Source of the DNA: Roseateles sp. DAIF2
GTDB lineage: Bacteria > Pseudomonadota > Gammaproteobacteria > Burkholderiales > Burkholderiaceae_C
Direction: 5' to 3'
Assembly: GCF_015624425.1 (NCBI RefSeq)
Contig: NZ_CP049919.1
Location: 2,976,001-3,040,000 of the forward strand
Length of the DNA stretch: 64,000 nt
Shown here one piece after another: positions 24,681 to 31,909 of the stretch. Each line of letters starts with the position of its first letter. Within the stretch, counting starts at the first letter, position 1. The translations under genes were made by a program, and so were the position numbers. Under the pieces are notes generated by a model. It saw only the letters and a list, made by a program, of their open reading frames with translations, searched no databases and had not been told where the DNA came from.

Positions 24681-25163
24681 ATGGCCACTGTCACCCGCGC
24701 TACAGCCCGCCAGGGCAAACCGCCCCGGGCGGGCGCCGACCCGGCCGGTCCCAAGGGCTGCACCAACTTCAAGCTGCGTCAGCTGACGCGCCGGGTCTCG
24801 CAGCATTGCGAACCCTTCTTCGCGGCAAGCGGGCTGAAGACCACGCAGTATTCGCTGCTGGCCCATGTCGACGTGCTGGGGCCGGTGCAGCCCAGCCAGC
24901 TGGCGCGCCGCATGGGGCTGGACGCCTCGACCCTGTCGCGCAATCTGCAGCCGCTGCTGGCCGCGGGCTGGGTGGAACTGGTCGCCGGTGGCGATGCGCG
25001 CAGCAGCCTGGTGCAGGCCAGCGCCGCCGGCCGCGCCAAGCGCGCCGAGATGAAGGCCGACTGGAAGCGGGCCCAGCTGGCGCTGAACCGTCGCCTGGGA
25101 GAGGAGCGGGTGGCGCGCCTGCATGCGCTGCTGGACGACTGCCTGGCGCTGCTGGATGGCTAA
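24681..25163 (+). CDS. MarR family transcriptional regulator
   Basis: This 160-residue regulator has the winged helix in VDVLGPVQPSQLARRMGLDASTLSRNLQPLLAAGWVE, followed by a wing VAGGDARSSLVQASAAG and a dimerisation helix. The initial ~35 residues are basic and alanine-rich and may be disordered. It starts 7 bp after the second operator and so very probably represses itself and the divergent thioesterase gene, responding to an unknown ligand. Confidence 0.93.
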   Translation: MATVTRATARQGKPPRAGADPAGPKGCTNFKLRQLTRRVSQHCEPFFAASGLKTTQYSLLAHVDVLGPVQPSQLARRMGLDASTLSRNLQPLLAAGWVELVAGGDARSSLVQASAAGRAKRAEMKADWKRAQLALNRRLGEERVARLHALLDDCLALLDG

Positions 25164-25171
25164 CTAAGGGA

Positions 25172-25915
25172 TCAAGCCTCCTCGCGCGCGGCCTCCAGGC
25201 GCGCGCGCAGGGTCGCCAGATCGGCCAGCAGCAGGGTCTTGCCCTCCTTTCGCACCAGGCCCTCGCGGCTCAGCGCGCTCAGCTCGCGCGCCACCTGCTC
25301 GCGGTTGGTGCTGATGCGGCTGGCCAGGTCCATATGCTTGGGCACCGGGGTCAGCCGGGCCTGGTTGCCGTCGACGGCGGCGCCGCCGGCCTGCGCCAGG
25401 CGCAGCAGCTCGGCCCACAGGCGCTGCTGCACGTTCAGGGTGCTGAGCTCGACCACCCGGCCCGACAGGCGCCGCACCATGCCGGCCAGGCGCTCCATCA
25501 CGCGCTGGCCGATCAGCGGCTCGTCGCGCATCAGCGCCAGGAAGTCGGCGCGCGGCAGCACCGCTAGCACGCTGGGCTCCAGGGTCAGCACGTCGGCCGA
25601 GCGCGGCCGGCCGTCGACCGCCGCCACCTCGCCGAAATAGTCGCCCGCGTCGTAGTCGCTGAAGGTCACCTGGCGGCCGCCGGCCGAATAGGTCGTGACC
25701 CGCACCCGGCCCGAGACCAGCAGGTAGAGGTCGGCGTCCGGCGCGGCGTTCGCGACCAGGCTGATCTGCGCCTCGGTGCTGCGCCAGCGGCATTGGCGCG
25801 CCAGCGTCTCGAGCCGCTCGGCCGATAATCCTTGCAACAAGGGCATATCGCGGAGCGCGAAGCTGGACGGTACGGCGGGCATCAAGGGCAGGATGAGCAG
25901 TTCGGGTGGGGGCAT
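25172..25915 (-). CDS. Crp/Fnr family regulator, cyclic-nucleotide-binding type
   Basis: This is a 247-residue regulator. The cyclic nucleotide domain (about 20-140) has a phosphate-binding cassette DYFGEVAAVDGRPRSADV with the Gly-Glu and Arg-Ser-Ala needed to bind cAMP or cGMP, and no Fnr-type cysteines. A C-terminal Crp HTH is ASRISTNREQVARELSALSREGLV. The divergent neighbour encodes an adenylate cyclase, and their 5' ends overlap by 23 bp if the GAAGG-preceded ATG (25915) is used. A later ATG at 25882 would remove the overlap. It is likely the receptor for the nucleotide made by its neighbour (inference). Confidence 0.88.
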   Translation of the reverse strand: MPPPELLILPLMPAVPSSFALRDMPLLQGLSAERLETLARQCRWRSTEAQISLVANAAPDADLYLLVSGRVRVTTYSAGGRQVTFSDYDAGDYFGEVAAVDGRPRSADVLTLEPSVLAVLPRADFLALMRDEPLIGQRVMERLAGMVRRLSGRVVELSTLNVQQRLWAELLRLAQAGGAAVDGNQARLTPVPKHMDLASRISTNREQVARELSALSREGLVRKEGKTLLLADLATLRARLEAAREEA

Positions 25916-27500
25916 TCTGCCTTCGGCGAACCGCTTGCGCTGGATCAGCGGCTGGGTGCTGCTGAGCTTCGTCACGCTGCACCTGGCCAACCATGCGCTG
26001 GGCCTGCTGTCGCTGCAGGCGGCCGATGCCCTGCGTCTGCTGCTGCATGGCTTCTGGCGAGGCCCGTTCGGCACCCTGCTGCTGTACGGCGCGGCGGCGC
26101 TGCACCTGGGCCTGGCCCTGTGGAGCCTGCTGGCGCGGCGCAGCCTGCGCATGGCGCCGCTGGACGCGCTGCGCATCGCGCTGGGCCTGCTGCTGCCACT
26201 GCTGCTGCTGACCCATGTGCCCAGCACGCGCTGGGCCTATGAGCAGTTCGGGCTGGAGGCGCCCTATGCGCGGGTGGTGCGCGGGCTCTGGACCGCCGAT
26301 GGCGCGCTGCTGCAGCTGGGCCTGATGACTGTGGCCTGGAGCCACGCCTGCCTGGGCCTGCATATCGCCTGGCGGGTGCGCCCGCTGTACCGGCGCTCGC
26401 GGCCGGGCCTGCTGTTGGTCGCGGTGCTGCTGCCGCTGCTGGCCGCGCTGGGCTTTCTGATGATGGGGCGCGAGCTGGCCTGGCGCGAGCTGCCCGAGGC
26501 GCTGCGCACCACGCCGGCCCAGGCCGCGCTGGTGGCCGAGTTCAAGCGCCTGGCCTGGAGCCTCTACGGCCTGGCGCTGCTGACCCTGGTGGCGCTGCGC
26601 AGCCTGCGCGCGCTGCTGGAGCGGCGCCGCGGCGCGACCGTGGCGCTGGACTATCCGCAGGGCCGCGTGCTGGCGCGCGCCGGCTGGAGCGTGCTGGAGA
26701 CCAGCCTGGCGCATGGCATCCCGCATGCGGCGATGTGCGGCGGGCGCTCGCGCTGCTCGACCTGCCGGGTGAGAGTCGAGGGGCCGGCCGCGCATGCCAA
26801 TCCGATCGGCGCCGACGAGCGCCGCACCCTGGCGCGGGTCGGTGCGGGGCCGGACGTGCGCCTGGCCTGCCAGCTGCGGCCGCGCGGCGCGCTGCGCATC
26901 ACGCCGCTGATCGACAGCCGCCGGCCGGCCGAGCGGCCGGAGCGCGAGGTGGCGGTGCTGTTCGTCGACCTGCGGCGCTGGTCGGGCTTCTCGGAGCGGC
27001 ATTGGCCGGCCGACCTGGTCTATGTGCTGGACCGCTATTTCGCCCTGGTCGGCGAGGCGGTGGGCGAGGCCGGCGGCCTGGCGAATCAGTTCGTCGGCGA
27101 CGGCGTGATGGCGATCTTCGGCCTGGACTGCCCGCTGCCCGAGGCCAGCCGCCGCGCACTGCGGGCGGCCGGGCTGATCGCCGCGCGCATGGAGGCCTGG
27201 CGCGCCGAGATCGAGCAGCAGTTCGGCCACGCGATCGACTACGGCATGGGCCTGCATTGCGGGGCCGCGGCGATCGGTGAGGTCGGCCATCGCGACATCA
27301 CCAGCCTCACCGCGATCGGCGAGGTGGTCAACACCGCGAGCCGCCTGCAGGACCAGTGCAAGCAGGCCGGCACGCGCCTGCTGGTGTCCGAGGCGGTGCT
27401 GCAGGCCGCCGCCGAGCCGCTGCCGGCGGCCGGGGAGCGGCTGCTGCTGCAGCTGCGCGGGCGCAGCGCGCCGCTGGCGGCCTATCGCCGCAGGCCCTGA
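25893..27500 (+). CDS. Membrane redox adenylate cyclase: heme-type 6TM anchor + [2Fe-2S] ferredoxin + class III cyclase
   Basis: This is a 535-residue fusion. Residues ~16-240 hold about six transmembrane helices with histidines placed as in diheme fumarate reductase/succinate dehydrogenase anchors (H30 and H34 in TLHLANH; H71; H108; H151; H157). A [2Fe-2S] ferredoxin domain (~248-340) has C282-x5-C288-x2-C291 and C326. A class III cyclase domain (~350-535) has metal Asp359 (FVDLRRWSGFSE) and Asp403 (FVGDGVMAIFG), and transition-state N480/R484. The usual purine-recognition Lys is Gln399. The layout recalls CyaC of Sinorhizobium meliloti, a quinone/redox-responsive cyclase. It probably signals to the divergent Crp-family gene. 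Confidence 0.88.
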   Translation: MSSSGGGILPSANRLRWISGWVLLSFVTLHLANHALGLLSLQAADALRLLLHGFWRGPFGTLLLYGAAALHLGLALWSLLARRSLRMAPLDALRIALGLLLPLLLLTHVPSTRWAYEQFGLEAPYARVVRGLWTADGALLQLGLMTVAWSHACLGLHIAWRVRPLYRRSRPGLLLVAVLLPLLAALGFLMMGRELAWRELPEALRTTPAQAALVAEFKRLAWSLYGLALLTLVALRSLRALLERRRGATVALDYPQGRVLARAGWSVLETSLAHGIPHAAMCGGRSRCSTCRVRVEGPAAHANPIGADERRTLARVGAGPDVRLACQLRPRGALRITPLIDSRRPAERPEREVAVLFVDLRRWSGFSERHWPADLVYVLDRYFALVGEAVGEAGGLANQFVGDGVMAIFGLDCPLPEASRRALRAAGLIAARMEAWRAEIEQQFGHAIDYGMGLHCGAAAIGEVGHRDITSLTAIGEVVNTASRLQDQCKQAGTRLLVSEAVLQAAAEPLPAAGERLLLQLRGRSAPLAAYRRRP

Positions 27501-27616
27501 CGAGCATCTGTCCGGAACTGTGCGTTTAGGCACTGCGGGGCCGCGGCCGGCCGCGCAGACTTCGGTCCATGGCCTCGCATCCCGCGCGGCACCGCAACGA
27601 AGGAAGGAACGCCACC

Positions 27617-27958
27617 ATGTTCAACCACAAGCCCCTGATCGCCCTGGCCCTGATCGCCGCCAGCGGCCTGGCCCTGGCCGACAGCTCGCGCGACGACATC
27701 GACCCCGCGCTGCAGAACGCTAGCAAGCCCTCGACCTTGACTCGCGCCGAGGTGCAGGCCGACCTGGCCCTGTGGCGCCGTGCCGGCGTGCCGGGTGCCT
27801 ATGGCGAGCAGACGGTCGATACCAGCAGCGCCAGCTACCAGGCCGCGTTCGCCGAGTACCAGCGCCTGCGCCAGGGCCCTGCCTTCCTGGCCGAGGTGCG
27901 CCGCATCGAGGGCGGCCAGCCGGTGGCCCGCCAGAGCAAGTCCGGCCAGCCGGGCTGA
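27617..27958 (+). CDS. DUF4148 small exported protein
   Basis: This is a 113-residue protein with a signal peptide (about 1-21, ending GLALA) and the DUF4148 motif LTRAEVQADLALWRRAG. The Shine-Dalgarno AGGAAGGA is strong. DUF4148 proteins are abundant in Burkholderiales, short, periplasmic and of unknown function. It is convergent with the chemoreceptor gene, whose stop it abuts. Confidence 0.85.
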   Translation: MFNHKPLIALALIAASGLALADSSRDDIDPALQNASKPSTLTRAEVQADLALWRRAGVPGAYGEQTVDTSSASYQAAFAEYQRLRQGPAFLAEVRRIEGGQPVARQSKSGQPG

Positions 27959-29590
27959 CTAGGTCATCTGCGCTGCCTCGCGTCGCAGCTTGGCGGCGCG
28001 GCGCAGCGCCGGCGCATCCGGCTGCGCCACGGGTGACAGGTGCTCCTGCAAGCGGAACACGCGCAGCGCCGCGTTGACCTCGCCGGCCTGCTGCTGCAGC
28101 TGCTCGGCCGAAGCCGCCAGCTGCTCGACCAGCGCGGCGTTGTGCTGGGTGATGCCGTCCAGCTGCTGCACCGCCTCGTGCACCTGCGAGATGCCCTGCA
28201 GCTGCTCGTGCGCCCCCTGGTCGATGCCGTCGATCAGGCCGGCGAACTCGCGCACCGACAGCAGGGTCTCGTCGATGCTCTGGCGCGCCGCACGGGTCTG
28301 CTGCTCGCCGACCTCCACCTTCGCGGCCGAATCGCTGATCAGCTGCTTGATCTCGCGCGCCGCGCCGGAGCTGCGCTGCGCCAGCGCGCGCACCTCGGCC
28401 GCCACCACCGCGAAGCCGCGTCCATGCTCGCCGGCGCGCGCCGCCTCGACCGCGGCGTTCAAGGCCAGGATATTGGTCTGGAAGGCGATGCCGTCGATCA
28501 GCTGGATGATCTCGGCGATGCGCTGCGAGGCGCCGGCGATGTCGCCCATCGTGTCGGTCACCGAATGCACGACCGCGCCGCTGCGCTGCGACACCGCGCT
28601 GAGCTGGTCCGCCACGCCATGGGCCTGGCGCGCCGCCTCGGCGCTGGCGCGCACGGTGGCGGTGATCTGCTCCATGCTGGCCGCGGTCTGCTGCAGGCTG
28701 GCGGCCTGCGATTCGGTGCGCGCCGCCAGATCCTGGTTGCCTCGTGCGATCTCGTCGCTGGCCGCCACCATGCGGCCCAGCTCGCGCTGGCTGTCCGAGA
28801 CCAGCGCGCGCATATTGACCACCAGCTGATTCAGCGCCAGCTCCAGGCCACGGGTCAGGCCGTTGCCGCTAGTCTGCAATTGCTGGCTGAGGTCGCCGGC
28901 GGCCAGGCGGTTCGCGAAGGCCAGCACCGGCGCCAGCGCGCGGCGCCGCCGCGCCTGCAGCCACAGGCCGGCCGCTCCGGCCAGCAGCGCCAGCGCGGGC
29001 AGGGCGCCGTACCAGGGCAGGGCGGCCATCAGCCCGCCGGCGCCGCCCATCAGCAGGTAGCCGAGCCAGCCGTCGAACTGGCGCGCCACGCGCCGCGCGT
29101 GGCCCAGCAGCGCACCGGACCAGCCGCCGCGCAAGACCTGGCCCTCGTGCAGCCGGTGCTGGGGCGAGCGCCCCTCGTGGGCCTCGGCGCGCATGCGGGC
29201 GTAGAGCGTCTCGGCCGCTTCGATCTGGGCCCGGCTCGCCTCGCTGCGCACCGACATATAGGCCACCGGCCGGCCACCGTCCAGCAGCGGCGTCACGTTG
29301 GCCAGCACCCAGTAATGGTCGCCGTTCTTGCGGCGGTTCTTCACCAGGCCGGACCAGGGCTTGCCGGCGGCTATCGTGGCCCAGAGGTCGCGGAAGGCCT
29401 CCGCGGGCATGTCGGGGTGGCGGATCAGGTTGTGCGGCTGGCCCAGCAGTTCCTCGCGGGTGTAGCCGCTGACCTCGACGAAGGCCGCGTTGCAATGCAG
29501 GATGCGGCCCTTCAGGTCGGTGGTCGAGACCAGGCTGCGCCCCGTCGGAAAAGGGTACTCGCGCTGGGTGACGGGCTGGTTGTCTCGCAT
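27959..29590 (-). CDS. PAS-domain methyl-accepting chemotaxis protein (Aer-like)
   Basis: This is a 543-residue chemoreceptor. An N-terminal PAS domain (about 12-115: [35 protein letters not shown]... with HPDMP) is followed by two transmembrane helices (about 185-225) and no sizeable periplasmic domain. The cytoplasmic signalling domain contains the hairpin tip [33 protein letters not shown]. This is the layout of Aer energy/redox sensors, in which PAS binds FAD; cofactor binding here is inferred. The ATG lies 5 nt after GGAGA. Confidence 0.93.
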   Translation of the reverse strand: MRDNQPVTQREYPFPTGRSLVSTTDLKGRILHCNAAFVEVSGYTREELLGQPHNLIRHPDMPAEAFRDLWATIAAGKPWSGLVKNRRKNGDHYWVLANVTPLLDGGRPVAYMSVRSEASRAQIEAAETLYARMRAEAHEGRSPQHRLHEGQVLRGGWSGALLGHARRVARQFDGWLGYLLMGGAGGLMAALPWYGALPALALLAGAAGLWLQARRRRALAPVLAFANRLAAGDLSQQLQTSGNGLTRGLELALNQLVVNMRALVSDSQRELGRMVAASDEIARGNQDLAARTESQAASLQQTAASMEQITATVRASAEAARQAHGVADQLSAVSQRSGAVVHSVTDTMGDIAGASQRIAEIIQLIDGIAFQTNILALNAAVEAARAGEHGRGFAVVAAEVRALAQRSSGAAREIKQLISDSAAKVEVGEQQTRAARQSIDETLLSVREFAGLIDGIDQGAHEQLQGISQVHEAVQQLDGITQHNAALVEQLAASAEQLQQQAGEVNAALRVFRLQEHLSPVAQPDAPALRRAAKLRREAAQMT

Positions 29591-29706
29591 CAAGGTCTCC
29601 GGTGTTCTGGAGACAGCTTGTCAGGGTTTGCACCGTGTGGACTTGATATGGCTCAAGTCGCGGACCGGCGCGCGGGTGTGGGCGCGGGCGCCGGTACGAT
29701 GTCACG

Positions 29707-30366
29707 ATGACGATGAGTGCAGCTAAACAACTCCGGCTGGAAGGCTGGCCGCGGCGGGCGGCGTTCGAACATTTCCGCGGTCTGGCCCAGCCCTTCTTCA
29801 GTCTGTGCGCGACCGTCGATGTCGGCGCGCTGGCCGCGCGGGTCCGGGCCTGCCCCGGCGCGACGCCCTTCCTGGTCTATCACCATGCGGCGCTGCGCGC
29901 GGCCAATGTGGTCGAGCCCTTCCGCTACCGGCTGGACGGCGCGGGCGTGCGGGTGCATGCGCGGGTGAATGGCAGCACCACGGTGCTGCGCGAGGACGGC
30001 GAGAGCCTGGGCTTCGCCGATCTGCCCTATGAGCCGAAGCTGGCGGACTTCGTCGCGCGGGCGCTGCCGGTGCTGGCGGCCGCGCGCCGGCCGGCGCCCG
30101 GGCTCGGCGCGGAGGGCGCGGCGCTGGACGAGCAGGCGCCGCTGATCCACATGACGACGATTCCCTGGCTGTTCTTCAGCAGCTTCAGCCATGCCCGCGG
30201 CGCGGGCGACGACGTGCCGAAGCTGGCCTTCGGCCGCATCGTCGAGCAGCAGGGGCAACGGCTGATGCCGGTGGGCGTCGAGGTCCATCATGCGCTGATG
30301 GACGGGCTGCATGTCGGTCGCTTCTACGCGGCGATGCAGGCCGCGCTGGATGGCGAGGAAGCCTGA
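29707..30366 (+). CDS. CatA-like chloramphenicol acetyltransferase family protein
   Basis: This is a 219-residue protein with the overall plan of type A chloramphenicol acetyltransferases. The N-terminus LEGWPRRAAFEHFRGLAQPFFSL corresponds to the CAT ...HFxxF region. The catalytic motif HHxxxDG is complete as VEVHHALMDGLHVGRF (His194/His195). TTIPWLFFSSFSHA aligns with the CAT substrate segment. It should transfer acetyl from acetyl-CoA to a hydroxyl substrate; chloramphenicol itself is plausible but not proven, since chromosomal relatives of unknown substrate exist. It is divergent from the chemoreceptor. Confidence 0.85.
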   Translation: MTMSAAKQLRLEGWPRRAAFEHFRGLAQPFFSLCATVDVGALAARVRACPGATPFLVYHHAALRAANVVEPFRYRLDGAGVRVHARVNGSTTVLREDGESLGFADLPYEPKLADFVARALPVLAAARRPAPGLGAEGAALDEQAPLIHMTTIPWLFFSSFSHARGAGDDVPKLAFGRIVEQQGQRLMPVGVEVHHALMDGLHVGRFYAAMQAALDGEEA

Positions 30367-30375
30367 GCTGCCGTT

Positions 30376-31149
30376 TCAGCGCGTCAGTGTCACGACCACC
30401 GGCGTGTGGTCGCTGGGGCGTTCGTTCTTGCGCGGCAGCTTGTCGATCACGCAGGCACTGACCTGGGGCTGCAGCGTCCGGCTGACCAGGATATGGTCGA
30501 TGCGCAGGCCCTGGTTCTTGCGGAAGGCCAGGTTGCGGTAGTCCCACCAGCTCCAGCTCTTGGCCGGCTGCTCGAACAGGCGGAAGGCGTCGACCAGGCC
30601 CAGCTCCAGCAGGCCCTGGAAATGCGCGCGCTCCTCGGGCGTGCAATGGATCTGGCCGGCCCAGGCGACCGGGTCGTAGACGTCGCGGTCCTCCGGCGCG
30701 ATATTGAAGTCGCCCATCAGCACCAGCTGCGGATGCGCGGCCAGCTCGGCCTTGATCCAGGCGCGCAGCGCGTCCAGCCAGCCCATCTTGTAGACGAACT
30801 TGTCGCTGTCCGGCGCCTGGCCGTTGGGGAAATAGGCGCCGATCACCCGCACGCCGGCCACGGTGGCGGCGATCACGCGCGCCTGCTCGTCGGCGAAGCC
30901 GACGATGTTCTTCACCACATCGGTGGCCGGCTCGCGACTCAGCAGCGCGACGCCGTTGTAGGTCTTCTGGCCGAACCACTGCACCTGATAGCCCGCATCC
31001 AGGATCGCCTGGGTCGGGAACTTGTCGTCGGTCAGCTTGGTCTCCTGCAGCACGATGGCATCGACCGGATTCGCGGCCAGCCAGTCCAGCAGCTGCGGCA
31101 GGCGCACCGCCAGCGAGTTCACGTTCCAGGTGGCAAGTTGTATTGGCAT
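30376..31149 (-). CDS. xthA: Exodeoxyribonuclease III
   Basis: This is a 257-residue AP endonuclease/3' exonuclease of base excision repair. Visible motifs are ATWNVNSLAVRLPQLLDWL, VLQETKLTDDKFP (metal Glu), YNGVALLSR, LMGDFNIAPEDRDVYD (catalytic Asp/Asn), and the final SDHTPVVV (catalytic His). Length is normal. It is convergent with the CatA-like gene (9 bp between). Its upstream side opens into the lower-GC accessory block. Confidence 0.97.
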   Translation of the reverse strand: MPIQLATWNVNSLAVRLPQLLDWLAANPVDAIVLQETKLTDDKFPTQAILDAGYQVQWFGQKTYNGVALLSREPATDVVKNIVGFADEQARVIAATVAGVRVIGAYFPNGQAPDSDKFVYKMGWLDALRAWIKAELAAHPQLVLMGDFNIAPEDRDVYDPVAWAGQIHCTPEERAHFQGLLELGLVDAFRLFEQPAKSWSWWDYRNLAFRKNQGLRIDHILVSRTLQPQVSACVIDKLPRKNERPSDHTPVVVTLTR

Positions 31150-31874
31150 CTTAACTTGTTGATTATTAAGGTATTTTTATTTGTGTCTTGCCGCCTGACC
31201 CCCAAACGGTCCCCACGTCGTGCCAATGCACATCGTCGCGGCAAAGTTGCATTGGGGGTCAGTCTAGCCTTTCAGGGGGACCGCGCAAAGCGACGGCAAG
31301 GGCAAGAAAAACTAGCGCTCAGCCTGCTTGGATGCGTTCGGCAGGTGCGGGCGCATTGACGGTCATTGCGCCAAGATGTCTTGCATCCAAAGCCGGCAGG
31401 GCAGCGTATTGGCAACCGAATCCCACTGGGGCTTGCAGCTTGTCGGGGGCCGTAAAGGCCATTGCGCTGCGCCGGACCGCCGGCAGTACCGGCGGCAGGC
31501 GTGGGATGGTTGCGGGACAGACGCAGGCTATCTTGAGGCGGTCTGGAGCCTGAATCGGTGAGTCCGCTGCCCGCAGAGCGTTCTGCTGCAGGCTCCGTCA
31601 AGAACCGCATGCATTGCCTGGTGACGTTCCGTGTCCAGCACAGAGCTTGGCTGAGGCTCAGCAGTCGGCGCAGTCGAGGCCAATGACCCGTTGCTGATGC
31701 AGATGCACGGGCATCGTTTGATGCAGGGTGCGATTGCCGCACGCTCAGGTTCCCGCTGCGACTGTTGGATTTGTCCCGGAAACGGCAGGGCTCAGTTAGC
31801 ACCGGGCAAGTGGAAAAGGCTTTCCCCTGGGGTGACGTGGCGAGCACCCAACAAGCCCGGACCCAGTCTAAAAA
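31150..31874 (+). other. 725-bp stretch without a recognisable gene
   Basis: No reading frame here has coding character on either strand; the longer open frames lack start signals and family resemblance. Composition is less GC-rich than the neighbours. It contains the inverted repeat at 31195-31262 and ends in the Fur-box promoter of the siderophore receptor. It is probably the decayed edge of an acquired segment. Confidence 0.5.
31195..31262. repeat. Long-spaced perfect inverted repeat at the accessory-block edge
   Basis: CTGACCCCCAA (31195-31205) and TTGGGGGTCAG (31252-31262) are perfect 11-bp inverted arms. A second pair, CCAATGCA (31223-31230) and TGCATTGG (31248-31255), lies inside and overlaps the right arm, so two alternative hairpins are possible. 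It resembles the end of a mobile element or a structured extragenic repeat. Confidence 0.6.
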
Positions 31875-31893
31875 GATAATGCGCATCATTCTC
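31875..31893 (+). promoter_or_regulatory. Fur box upstream of the siderophore receptor
   Basis: GATAATGCGCATCATTCTC matches the Fur consensus GATAATGATAATCATTATC at most positions (GATAAT direct, then ATCATT and a TC end). It is 17 bp before the receptor ATG. Iron-bound Fur would repress the gene. Confidence 0.82.
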
Positions 31894-31909
31894 AATAGCA
31901 TTAAAGAAG

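Noticed and set aside
25164..27533. 789-codon minus-strand frame
   Set aside because: Antisense of the adenylate cyclase continuing out of frame through the Crp gene; no domain and no promoter.
31150..31909. A decayed transposase or ECF sigma/FecR pair upstream of the siderophore receptor
   Set aside because: Six-frame reading gave no stretch resembling DDE motifs, sigma regions or FecR; only the Fur box and inverted repeats are supportable.
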